DNA of 64,000 bases, taken from assembly GCA_023262965.1 (NCBI GenBank), contig JALQXX010000004.1, forward strand, positions 3,899 through 67,898, in the 5' to 3' direction. The position numbers and the translations under genes are program-made. The notes beneath the pieces are model-generated. The model was not told where the DNA came from, did not search any database, and was given only the letters and a program-made list of their open reading frames with translations. The DNA is from Candidatus Marinamargulisbacteria bacterium (GTDB taxonomy: Bacteria > Margulisbacteria > Marinamargulisbacteria > UBA817). The number at the start of each line of letters is the position of its first letter. Position 1 is the stretch's first letter. Of this stretch, positions 47,239 to 55,259 are shown piece by piece.

Positions 47239-48228
47239 TTAGCAAGAATGTGGGTTACACGGAAACACCCGATTCAAAGCGGCCTGAATATCGGGGGTTA
47301 AGGCCGCTATAGCCCCCACACTCGCCACATTTTCCTGCAATTGCGCCCGATTGGATGCTCCCAAAATAACCGTGGATACTTGCGGATTCAATAAACACCA
47401 GGCAATGGCTATTTGCGCCATTGTAAATTCCGCAAGCGGCTCAATAATGGCTTTCAATTGGTCCACCTGTTGAATCCGTAAACGGCCTTGATCACTGTAG
47501 TAGCGATCGGCAAGCCAGGTATAGTCGGGCAAACCAAACCGTGCGCCTTTCGGAATACCGTGTTGATATTTGCCACTCAAAAATCCCGAGCATAATGGCG
47601 ACCATGTGGTTGTTCCCATGCCGTAAGTTGCCAATACCGGTTTTAGTTGAACTTCCATATTGGAACGATTCATGAGATTGTATTCCGGCTGCTCCATAAT
47701 CGGCGCATGCCACCCGTATTTTTGGGCCAGTTTATGGGCCTCAATCAGATGATTAGGACGCCATTCCGACGTGCCCCAATACAGTACCTTTCCTTGAACA
47801 ATTAAATCGTTCATCGCCATAACCGTTTCACGAATAGGGGTATCCGGATCCGGACGATGGCAAAAATACAAATCCAAATAATCCACGCCTAAGCGATTTA
47901 AAGCGCCGTGACACGCATCATGAATATGTTTTCGAGATAACCCGCGCTGGGTCGGTTTATCACCGCCCCAAAACACTTTCGATGACACACAAAATGTATC
48001 CCGCCCCCATCCGGTTTTTTTTAAAACAGCCCCCATCAATCGCTCGGATTCTCCCTGCGCATACACCTCCGCGTTATCAAAAAAATTGATGCCCTGATCA
48101 TACGCATACGTCATTAAATCATACGCCATATCACAATCGACTTGATTACCAAAGGTCACCCAAGACCCTAATGATAACTGGCTCAATTTAAGACCCGATG
48201 CCCCCAATTGACGATACCCTATTGTCAT
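47239..48228 (-). CDS. Aldo/keto reductase (Kv-beta-like)
   Basis: A 329-residue NADPH-dependent reductase. The catalytic tetrad is visible: Asp-Tyr in FFDNAEVYAQGESERLMG (about residue 50), Lys in VSSKVFWGG, and His in FCHRPDPDTP. The WSPLCSGFLSGKYQ and LGASNRAQLQENV blocks bind the cofactor. This resembles the potassium-channel beta / YghZ group. The frame extends to 48381, but ATG 48228 overlaps the proA stop as ATGA and is the family start. Substrate unknown. It is the last gene of hemB-proA-AKR. Confidence 0.9.
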   Translation of the reverse strand: MTIGYRQLGASGLKLSQLSLGSWVTFGNQVDCDMAYDLMTYAYDQGINFFDNAEVYAQGESERLMGAVLKKTGWGRDTFCVSSKVFWGGDKPTQRGLSRKHIHDACHGALNRLGVDYLDLYFCHRPDPDTPIRETVMAMNDLIVQGKVLYWGTSEWRPNHLIEAHKLAQKYGWHAPIMEQPEYNLMNRSNMEVQLKPVLATYGMGTTTWSPLCSGFLSGKYQHGIPKGARFGLPDYTWLADRYYSDQGRLRIQQVDQLKAIIEPLAEFTMAQIAIAWCLLNPQVSTVILGASNRAQLQENVASVGAIAALTPDIQAALNRVFPCNPHSC

Positions 48229-49730
48229 CGTTTTAGACGCGATAACGCCTGCTCCATATATATACGCTGGGTCACCACCGTATCCCCACTTAACACACCC
48301 GATCGAGCTAATAATCGACCGTTCTCCCAATTGGATAATCCCAATTCTGGCGTATGAAAAATATAATGGCCGTCTACCCAACGCGTCATGCCATTCCCCA
48401 CAAATGGGGCATTGACCGCCTTAAAAAAAGACGATTGTTCCGATGCTGAATCCGAAATCAAGCTAGCGATAAATTGCGGTGAATACCGATTAAATAAAGC
48501 CACCGCTTCATCGATTGACGCAACCGCAATCAGGCTGATTTCGGGGGTTTTTTCCCACTCCCATTCACGCCCCAGCTCACTTCGATCAATGGTGTCGTAC
48601 TGATATTCATCGCAAACCCCCGCGGCACGATGCACCGTAACATACGACTCACGCATCTCCGGCGATAAAAACCGACGTGTGCTGGATTCAACGTGCACCT
48701 TAAACGACGCCCCTAAATGATCGCCCGCTTCTGCCAACGCCGCCTGTATAATCGGAAGCTGACGGGACATTTCCGACTCCAATACACACAGCGTATTCAA
48801 GGTGTTACACACTTTGCGATCCAAGGAACAAACAATCGCATCGTGTAAGCGACGACCATCCGTGAACGCACTGGTAACCATCCAAGCCCCACCCGTGCCA
48901 TGCACGCTAACGGGAATGCCTGATTGGCGTGCAATACTACTGAGCATACGCACCGCTTTACCACTGCCTCGTGCCACCGCCAACCCAATATCTGAATGGG
49001 AAAATAATGCCCATCCAGCGGATCGTTGCGACGAATCTATGAGTTGAATAGCGTGCCGAGATATGCCGGCCGCATCCAACGCCGGATAAATCACTGTATT
49101 CATAATAGCCACGGCTGTCTGTAAGGCATCACTACCAACCCGAAACACAACCGCATTTCCCGATTTCAATAAACCCGTGGCATCCACAATCACATTCGGC
49201 CGGCCTTCAAATACAAACCCAACAATACCTAAGGGACTTGCCTGAACCGTTGCCACCCACCCATCATGCCGCCTCTGTTGAACGACATCGTTTATCGACA
49301 CAGCCTGTTGTTGAATGCTTCTAACACACTCAATCATGTTTTTTCGACAACGATCATCCGCGACTAACCGTGTTGTCGACCGCCCTTTTTTTTGAGCATT
49401 CTCAACATCATGATTATTAATCGATTGAATGGTTTGCCATCGATTGTCATCGGACAGATATGCCAACACATATCCATAAAACGCATCAATAACCGACGCA
49501 TCCAAGGTAGCCAGTGATTCAAATCCGTTTTGCGCATTCCGCATCATTTTATCCAGCGCATCAATGTCCTCTTTGGGAATAATGATTGGCTCCGATTCGC
49601 CATCAATACAATACACCTTATCTCCCGATTTGAATTGATTCGCGAACGATTCTGTAACGGTATAGACCGAATTGCCATTGGATACCAGCTGCATGCCCGG
49701 AGTGAGTGTTTCCAATACCTGTTTGGTCAC
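48225..49730 (-). CDS. proA: Gamma-glutamyl phosphate reductase with N-terminal extension
   Basis: Second step of proline synthesis: reduction of glutamyl 5-phosphate. The 501-residue chain is longer than the usual 410-430. Conserved ProA blocks are ASPLGIVGFVFEGRPNVIVD (about 164), LKSGNAVVFRVGSDA, SVHGTGGAWMV, the catalytic Cys in RKVCNTLNTLCV (about 306), and a C-terminal GLSNWENGRLLARSG. The first 60 residues (SNGNSVYTVTESF, GDKVYCIDGESEPIIIP) look like a small beta domain absent from canonical ProA. GTG 49730 overlaps the hemB stop as GTGA, supporting the long start. proB is not in the window. The ALDH fold is certain; ProA specificity is likely. Confidence 0.82.
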   Translation of the reverse strand: MTKQVLETLTPGMQLVSNGNSVYTVTESFANQFKSGDKVYCIDGESEPIIIPKEDIDALDKMMRNAQNGFESLATLDASVIDAFYGYVLAYLSDDNRWQTIQSINNHDVENAQKKGRSTTRLVADDRCRKNMIECVRSIQQQAVSINDVVQQRRHDGWVATVQASPLGIVGFVFEGRPNVIVDATGLLKSGNAVVFRVGSDALQTAVAIMNTVIYPALDAAGISRHAIQLIDSSQRSAGWALFSHSDIGLAVARGSGKAVRMLSSIARQSGIPVSVHGTGGAWMVTSAFTDGRRLHDAIVCSLDRKVCNTLNTLCVLESEMSRQLPIIQAALAEAGDHLGASFKVHVESSTRRFLSPEMRESYVTVHRAAGVCDEYQYDTIDRSELGREWEWEKTPEISLIAVASIDEAVALFNRYSPQFIASLISDSASEQSSFFKAVNAPFVGNGMTRWVDGHYIFHTPELGLSNWENGRLLARSGVLSGDTVVTQRIYMEQALSRLKR

Positions 49731-50692
49731 TGTAGTATATCCACAATATCCAATGCCCCATACGTTACAATAATCGAGGCACCGGCACGCTTAATCGCCG
49801 TTAAACTTTCGTATAACGCTTCTGAAAAATCAATGTACCCATCACGGGCCGCTGAATGCAGCATGGCATACTCCCCGCTAACATGATAAGCGGCCACAGG
49901 TAATGGGGTTGACGCTCTAAAATCCGAAATAATATCCAAATACAAGGTTGCTGGCTTGACCATAATAATATCCGCACCTTCCGCAACATCCAAATCCAAT
50001 TCAATAGCGGCTTCATAGCGATTACTATAATTCATTTGATACGTTTTTTTATCGCCAAACTGGGGCAATGACGCCAACGCATCCCGAAATGGCCCATATA
50101 AATGAGAGGCATATTTCGCCGTATACGCCATGATCAATGTATCGTGATAACCATCATTATCCAAAGCGTCCCGAATAGCCAATACTCGACCATCCATCAT
50201 ATCGGAAGGAGCCACAATATCCACCCCTGCCGCCGCTTGATTACAGGCCATTTTTGCCAAAATATCCAGGGTATCGTCATTGACAATTGCGCCATTTTTA
50301 ACAATCCCGTCATGGCCATATGATGAGTAGGGATCCAAGGCAATGTCTCCACAAACAATAATATCATCACCAAATGCTTTTTTGATGCGCCGCGTTACCT
50401 GACATACCAAATTGTCGGGATTTACCGCCTCATCGCATTCAGGGGATTTTTTATCGGAATCAATAACAGGAAATAACGCAATAGCACGAATTCCTTTGGT
50501 AAGGATATGCTCACAATGAGCCATCAGTGAAATTGCATCAACCCGCTGGTGCCCCGGCAAATGCGCTATCGGGGTACTTTCCAATTGATCATGGACGAAA
50601 ATAGGTAAAACAAAATCATTTTTATGCAAACGAAACTCTTGCACCATATCACGTATGGCTGGGTTACGTCTAAGTCTTCGGGGTCTAAACAT
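49727..50692 (-). CDS. hemB: Porphobilinogen synthase (delta-aminolevulinate dehydratase)
   Basis: Condenses two aminolevulinate molecules to porphobilinogen for haem. The 321-residue protein begins RPRRLRRNPAIRDMV and has the two Schiff-base lysines in YTAKYASHLYGPFR and IIMVKPATLYLDI. The active-site metal loop reads ALDPYSSYGHDG, with Asp, Ser and Tyr where zinc enzymes have three cysteines, so it is the zinc-independent, Mg-dependent plant/Pseudomonas-like type. TATAAT lies nine bases before ATG 50692. It overlaps proA by GTGA. Confidence 0.95.
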   Translation of the reverse strand: MFRPRRLRRNPAIRDMVQEFRLHKNDFVLPIFVHDQLESTPIAHLPGHQRVDAISLMAHCEHILTKGIRAIALFPVIDSDKKSPECDEAVNPDNLVCQVTRRIKKAFGDDIIVCGDIALDPYSSYGHDGIVKNGAIVNDDTLDILAKMACNQAAAGVDIVAPSDMMDGRVLAIRDALDNDGYHDTLIMAYTAKYASHLYGPFRDALASLPQFGDKKTYQMNYSNRYEAAIELDLDVAEGADIIMVKPATLYLDIISDFRASTPLPVAAYHVSGEYAMLHSAARDGYIDFSEALYESLTAIKRAGASIIVTYGALDIVDILQ

Positions 50693-50701
50693 GATTCCTA
50701 T

Positions 50702-50707
50702 ATTATA
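50702..50707 (-). promoter_or_regulatory. -10 element of the hemB operon
   Basis: A consensus TATAAT on the minus strand, nine bases from ATG 50692. A -35-like TTGGAT lies 19 bases upstream of it. Confidence 0.5.
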
Positions 50708-50746
50708 GTGATATCCCTATAAAAAATCCAACGAAACGATTTTCCA

Positions 50747-51109
50747 TTAACAAGAACAACGGTTTTTAGACCGCCATCGGTATCGATTTTTAGCAATCCA
50801 ATCATACAGTGTATCCCCCAATTGTACCGGAATACTCCTTAATAAAACCGCCAGTAACCGCCAGGGCCACACCATTTGCATGCCAATATGCGTAACCGCT
50901 GCGTATTTAATGATCCACAGAGACCGATTATGATTGTAAACAATCATCGTATCAAGGTTACGTATCGAATCGGGAATGGATTCCCGCACCTGAGGAACGT
51001 CCAAGGAGCACCACAACACCCGTCCTGGAATCATCCGCTTGACAGCCCAACCCATCAACCCCGAACATGCCGGGCATTGACCATCATAAAATACGGTGAT
51101 AACTACCAT
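50747..51109 (-). CDS. DCC-family thiol-disulfide oxidoreductase-like protein (DUF393)
   Basis: A 120-residue protein with the family N-terminal motif VFYDGQCPACSG (DxxCPxC, residues 6-17), a predicted thioredoxin-like redox pair. DTMIVYNHNRSLWIIKYAAV follows as in DUF393, and a hydrophobic MQMVWPWRLLAVLLRSI segment lies near residue 85. The C-terminus is basic and ends CSC. The frame extends to 51148, but ATG 51109 fits the family, and TACAGT ends ten bases before it. Substrate unknown. Family members occur widely, sometimes with membrane partners. Confidence 0.83.
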   Translation of the reverse strand: MVVITVFYDGQCPACSGLMGWAVKRMIPGRVLWCSLDVPQVRESIPDSIRNLDTMIVYNHNRSLWIIKYAAVTHIGMQMVWPWRLLAVLLRSIPVQLGDTLYDWIAKNRYRWRSKNRCSC

Positions 51110-51119
51110 TACTCTGTGC

Positions 51120-51125
51120 ACTGTA
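51120..51125 (-). promoter_or_regulatory. -10 element of the DCC gene
   Basis: TACAGT on the minus strand, ten bases from ATG 51109. Confidence 0.35.
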
Positions 51126-51179
51126 CAAAAAAATACGGCCACAATCAATCATTTTTAGAGTGCCTCAATACCGATCATA

Positions 51180-51188
51180 TGATATACT
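51180..51188 (+). promoter_or_regulatory. Extended -10 element of the SPOR gene
   Basis: TGA plus TATACT (51183-51188), eight bases before ATG 51197. Leaderless geometry; no Shine-Dalgarno. Confidence 0.5.
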
Positions 51189-51196
51189 AATAGCAA

Positions 51197-51868
51197 ATGA
51201 ATACAGATTATACAAAGCAATCTTCGGTTGACAATGAATTTGCATTTGATGATGGGGTCGGAAATGCATTAACCGAAAAAAATACATATACATTTAGTTG
51301 GGCAAAAACGGGTATCGCCTTGTTTATTGGACTGACGTTGATTATTTTTATTACGTTTGGATTATTGGAAATAGGTAAACGTATTATTGATATTGGAACA
51401 CCGGTTGTCGATTTTTCAAATGACATTGTATCGTTAGATAACTCCTTAACAGACCAACCTTCTGTTGATGGTTGGGACACCATACCCGAGACCGCTCCCC
51501 TTACCATTGAGCCGGATACAACCGTACTATCCACCCCGCCATCCGATGTGACGCCTCCCGTATCGTCACCACAAATTGCATCGTCACCCATAACCCCATC
51601 CCCTATTGCGAATCCGTCACCATCCGCTACCCAACCCCTGTTATACCGTGTTATTGCCGGGAGCTTTACGAGCAAACCCAACGCCATTCAGGCGTTGAAT
51701 GCTTTAAAAAAGAAAAATATTGATGGGTATATATTGGATCGAGGGGATGTCGCATCCGGTGCCCGTTATCAGATTCAAGTCGGCGCATTCCAATCATTCA
51801 ACTCCGCTAAAGATGCGGTGCAACGCTTTAAAAAAATGCGTATTGATACCTATATTACGGCACGATAG
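51197..51868 (+). CDS. SPOR-domain cell-division-associated protein
   Basis: A 223-residue single-pass membrane protein: a short cytosolic N-terminus, a transmembrane helix at about 36-57 (IALFIGLTLIIFITFGLLEI), a Pro/Ser/Thr-rich periplasmic linker (about 90-148), and a C-terminal SPOR domain (about 150-223) with the usual doublet YRVIAGSFTSKPNAIQAL and YQIQVGAFQSFNSAKDAV. SPOR domains bind denuded peptidoglycan at the septum. It begins a run with maf and mreB, both linked to cell shape or division, which supports the role. Confidence 0.88.
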   Translation: MNTDYTKQSSVDNEFAFDDGVGNALTEKNTYTFSWAKTGIALFIGLTLIIFITFGLLEIGKRIIDIGTPVVDFSNDIVSLDNSLTDQPSVDGWDTIPETAPLTIEPDTTVLSTPPSDVTPPVSSPQIASSPITPSPIANPSPSATQPLLYRVIAGSFTSKPNAIQALNALKKKNIDGYILDRGDVASGARYQIQVGAFQSFNSAKDAVQRFKKMRIDTYITAR

Positions 51869-51876
51869 GGTGTGTT

Positions 51877-52464
51877 TTGCTGCCATTATGGGTTGCATCA
51901 TCATCACCACGACGACATGACTTACTCAGTCAATACCGTGTCCCTTTTATTGCCATTCCCAATCTGTTAGCGGTTGAACCCTCCCCAGAGTACCCCGAAT
52001 GCGGGATTCGTTATGCCGTTCGCTGCACAAAACAGAAAGTAACGGCATCGTATTCGGGCTATTCGGGTCTTATTATGGGCGTGGATACCGTTGTTGAATG
52101 GCAGGGTCGCATTCTTGGAAAACCCGCGGACTCGTCCCAGGCCCTTTACCAGTTACAGGCGTTTATGGGAACAACCCATCGGGTGATATCAACCTGTGTT
52201 TTATGGGACACCCATCGTAATATATGGCTGTATTGTGTGGATTACGCTATTGTTTCAGTATCACTGGTTCCCGAATCCATACTAATTGACTACATTCATC
52301 GTTATCCTGTATTGGATAAAGCCGGTGGATATGGTATTCAAGACAATCCCTCCTTTATTCACATTGCCTGGGGGGACCGCGCCACCATCATGGGGCTCCC
52401 CTTACGTCGATTATTAAAATTATTATATGGTTATGGTATAGTCAACGCATGGCAGTATCCGTAA
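51877..52464 (+). CDS. maf: Maf-like nucleotide pyrophosphatase
   Basis: A 195-residue Maf/HAM1-fold enzyme that hydrolyses non-canonical nucleoside triphosphates and influences septation. It opens with LPLWVASSSPRRHDLL (the SxSPRR motif). GLIMGVDTVVEW, GRILGKPADSSQA and GTTHRVISTC match the family, as do DKAGGYGIQ and GLPLRRLLKLL. The start is TTG 51877, the only fitting start near the motif. It lies eight bases after the SPOR gene and overlaps mreB by 16 bases, matching the maf-mre neighbourhood known from other bacteria. Confidence 0.9.
   Translation: MLPLWVASSSPRRHDLLSQYRVPFIAIPNLLAVEPSPEYPECGIRYAVRCTKQKVTASYSGYSGLIMGVDTVVEWQGRILGKPADSSQALYQLQAFMGTTHRVISTCVLWDTHRNIWLYCVDYAIVSVSLVPESILIDYIHRYPVLDKAGGYGIQDNPSFIHIAWGDRATIMGLPLRRLLKLLYGYGIVNAWQYP
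52434..52442 (+). promoter_or_regulatory. Extended -10 element of mreB inside maf
   Basis: TGG plus TATAGT (52437-52442), six bases before ATG 52449, within the last codons of maf. It would give mreB its own leaderless transcript. Confidence 0.5.
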
Positions 52465-53471
52465 CGCGTTTTATTCATAGTAATATTGGGATTGATCTTG
52501 GAACCGCCAATACACTGGTATACAAACATAATTACGGTATCATAATACGGGAACCCAGCGTTGTCGCCTTGAATCAACACAATCAAAAAGTGTTGGCTAT
52601 TGGTGAAAAAGCCTACGATATGGTTGGCAAAACACCCACATCCATTGTAGCCATTCGCCCTCTTCGAGATGGGGTCATTTCGGACTATCAAACAACCCAG
52701 GCCATGCTACAGCATTTTTTACGCTTAACCAACCCACGGTTTTATCAACGCATCCAATTGGTTGTTGGCATTCCGTATGGGATTACATCCGTTGAAAAAC
52801 GTGCCGTACGTGACGCGGCTCACATGGCGGGTGCCCACCGGTGTTTTTTAATCGATGAACCGTTAGCTGCCGCAATTGGTGCCGGACATGATATTTTTGA
52901 GCCCATGGGACGCTTAATTGTGGATATTGGTGGCGGAACCACCGAAGTCGCGGTTATTTCAATGGGGAGTATTGTATTATCCGAGTCGATCCGTATTGCG
53001 GGGGATAAAATGGACGAATCCATTATTCAGCATTGCCGAAAACATTATAACTTGCTTATTAGCGAACGATGTGCCGAACGCATTAAATGGACCATTGGTT
53101 CGGCTTTATCTTTGCAAAACGAAAAAAATACCGACGTATCTGGCCGTGATTTATTATCCGGACTACCCCGAACCTTTTCCATTTCATCAATGGAAATCCG
53201 CGATGCCATTGATGGCGCCATTCACGCCATTCTTGCGGCTATTCATCGCACATTGGAATCAACCCCGCCCGAACTATCTGCGGATATTTACAAAAATGGG
53301 ATTACCTTAACCGGTGGGGGGGCCTTACTTCGAGGGCTATCCGATCATATTCAAAATCATATCCATATTCCCGTTCGTATTGCCAATGATCCGCTATCAT
53401 GCGTTGCATTAGGCACCGGAACCGTTTTGGGCCAACTCGATCGCTATTTGAAACACCAAATTATTCAGTAG
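52449..53471 (+). CDS. mreB: Rod-shape actin MreB
   Basis: Actin-like ATPase that guides lateral wall synthesis. The 340-residue protein has phosphate-1 IGIDLGTANTLVY (residues 13-25), RPLRDGVISDY, EPLAAAIGAG, phosphate-2 LIVDIGGGTTEVAVIS, and the adenosine motif TLTGGGALLRGL. It overlaps maf by 16 bases and the convergent metalloprotease gene by 11. mreC, mreD and pbp2, often downstream, are missing here. Confidence 0.95.
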   Translation: MAVSVTRFIHSNIGIDLGTANTLVYKHNYGIIIREPSVVALNQHNQKVLAIGEKAYDMVGKTPTSIVAIRPLRDGVISDYQTTQAMLQHFLRLTNPRFYQRIQLVVGIPYGITSVEKRAVRDAAHMAGAHRCFLIDEPLAAAIGAGHDIFEPMGRLIVDIGGGTTEVAVISMGSIVLSESIRIAGDKMDESIIQHCRKHYNLLISERCAERIKWTIGSALSLQNEKNTDVSGRDLLSGLPRTFSISSMEIRDAIDGAIHAILAAIHRTLESTPPELSADIYKNGITLTGGGALLRGLSDHIQNHIHIPVRIANDPLSCVALGTGTVLGQLDRYLKHQIIQ

Positions 53472-55134
53472 TATCAACGGCTAAGTATTTTACCGCCGCC
53501 ATGCGCTCACAAACGTATGACCTGGGATCAAAATTGTAATACTTTGCTACAGAAGGACCACAGGTTAGCGTCATAACCGCCCGCATTAAGGCATCTTTTT
53601 GTGTGGTTAAAAACGTGTCAAATGAATCGGATTCATTGGATATGGTCTGAATATACCCCAATACATTGGTCCAATAGGGCACCAAAAACGCTGACGTATC
53701 AACATGCACATACCCATCATTTTTTCGAAATTCACTTATTAAAAATTCCCGAATGACCGGGTATTTTACTGGCTTACCCGCAACCGTATATGTAGCCTGT
53801 TCACAAATCGATTTAATTTTTTGAATATCCGCATTGTATAACTGTATCAATTGGGAAATCAATGATGTCGATTGATGGGATGGGTACATTAAATCCGTTG
53901 CCATCATGTCAAAATCAATCCGATCTACTGTTATATACCGCGACAAAAACAGTGCCATTATATCGGAATACGTGTACATATACACATCATCCGTATTGTA
54001 AAACCAGGTATCTGACATGTACATGAGATACAGACGTTTGGCCCGATCCGGATCGGTTTGATTTAAAGCAATCATGTGTTGAAGGGGGCCTCGCAAACCG
54101 TCGTTCAATGGCGCCACATCCGCAAGAAATTCCAACATAGCCGTATATATGGTTTCCCCATATAATTTGGTTGCTTCACCAATCGCATTGGTTTCCCCCG
54201 AAAGAACCGTGTTTTGTATAATACCGTGCCCCAATTCATGGTGCAAAATGATATCCGCCATATCATTAATAAACGCATTCTGTTTTTGAACCAACTGTTT
54301 TTTAGATGAAATTTTCCATAATTCCAAGACTTTTTGTTTAAGACCTTCAGCAATATTCCAATAAATATCCGTGTAAATGGTCATAATATCCAAATCATCA
54401 TAATCAAAAATTTGCAACCATTTTTGAGAAAAAATAATTTGCAGTACATCCAACCGAATGTACACATTATTGCGCCCGATAATCGCTGCCATCGACATAA
54501 CATTATTTGGGGTTCGAATATACTCTTTGTTGATAAATGTAACAAGGTACCCATGGTACTCTTTTTGGGTACCACGCCCCATAATAATTTCAAAATGACG
54601 CCCATATTGACCCACGTGCAAAAATTTCTGAGACCCCGCAAAAACCAAATACTGATTCAGATGCATGGCCTTAAATGCATCCATACTCTTACCAAACAAT
54701 TTGAATTTAAATGTGCGAAGCTGCTGCTTAGCCGCTTCCGCAGTCATTGAATGAATACCCAGTTTTTTGATCGTATGGGCCACTTTTTTTGAAAATTCAT
54801 CGGAATGCTCGGCCGTTAAATGCGTTTGCGGATCGATAGACAACACGTTTCGACAAAACGCCGCTTTGACTTGCTGCTCACCCGGCTCCCCCCAATCATT
54901 GGAGACCATCATGTAGTGGTACATTAAATAGGCATAATACACCACGTGCTCATAGATTGTTTTTTCAATTTTTTTAATGAATAACAAATGCTCTTTATCA
55001 TCCAAAACAAGATCGTTAGCCTTACAATAATCAACTAGTGTTTTGTAGCGATTAATCTTTGATTTATCAAAAAAAATATCAGAAACTGCATGACAAATAT
55101 TTTGCTTCTCATCCAAAAGTGCCAGTTTTTTCAT
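53461..55134 (-). CDS. Putative gluzincin metalloprotease, uncharacterised
   Basis: A 557-residue soluble protein. At about residues 298-304 it has HHELGHGI, an HExxH zinc motif in a helix. Thirty-one residues after the second His comes MLEFLADVA, which fits the ExxxD third-ligand helix of gluzincins. No signal peptide or membrane segment is evident. The N-terminal half is helical and Lys-rich. The C-terminal part has LTCGPSVAKYYNF and PRSYVCERMAA. I cannot name a peptidase family. ATG 55134 is chosen because TACTAT, with a TTGCTT -35 at 17 bases, ends seven bases upstream. It is divergent from an armadillo-like gene and overlaps mreB by 11 bases. Confidence 0.65.
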   Translation of the reverse strand: MKKLALLDEKQNICHAVSDIFFDKSKINRYKTLVDYCKANDLVLDDKEHLLFIKKIEKTIYEHVVYYAYLMYHYMMVSNDWGEPGEQQVKAAFCRNVLSIDPQTHLTAEHSDEFSKKVAHTIKKLGIHSMTAEAAKQQLRTFKFKLFGKSMDAFKAMHLNQYLVFAGSQKFLHVGQYGRHFEIIMGRGTQKEYHGYLVTFINKEYIRTPNNVMSMAAIIGRNNVYIRLDVLQIIFSQKWLQIFDYDDLDIMTIYTDIYWNIAEGLKQKVLELWKISSKKQLVQKQNAFINDMADIILHHELGHGIIQNTVLSGETNAIGEATKLYGETIYTAMLEFLADVAPLNDGLRGPLQHMIALNQTDPDRAKRLYLMYMSDTWFYNTDDVYMYTYSDIMALFLSRYITVDRIDFDMMATDLMYPSHQSTSLISQLIQLYNADIQKIKSICEQATYTVAGKPVKYPVIREFLISEFRKNDGYVHVDTSAFLVPYWTNVLGYIQTISNESDSFDTFLTTQKDALMRAVMTLTCGPSVAKYYNFDPRSYVCERMAAVKYLAVDTTE

Positions 55135-55141
55135 ATGTACC

Positions 55142-55170
55142 ATAGTAATTCTACGGCCATATTTAAGCAA
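55142..55170 (-). promoter_or_regulatory. Promoter of the metalloprotease gene
   Basis: On the minus strand: -35 TTGCTT (55170-55165), a 17-base spacer, and -10 TACTAT (55147-55142), seven bases from ATG 55134. Confidence 0.45.
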
Positions 55171-55219
55171 GAATTTCGCAAAACAGATTGTTGCAGTGCT
55201 GGCCCCAACTATAAAAAAG

Positions 55220-55248
55220 TTGACAAAATTTAAAATCTATTGTATTTT
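55220..55248 (+). promoter_or_regulatory. Promoter with a consensus -35 for the armadillo-like gene
   Basis: -35 TTGACA (55220-55225), the consensus hexamer, then 17 bases and TATTTT (55243-55248). The predicted start is near 55255, a few bases before the first codons. Confidence 0.6.
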
Positions 55249-55259
55249 TTTAAAAATAA

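Noticed and set aside
54334-54750. 138-codon plus-strand frame inside the metalloprotease gene
   Set aside because: It lies fully opposite a well-supported gene, with no start signals and no recognisable domain.
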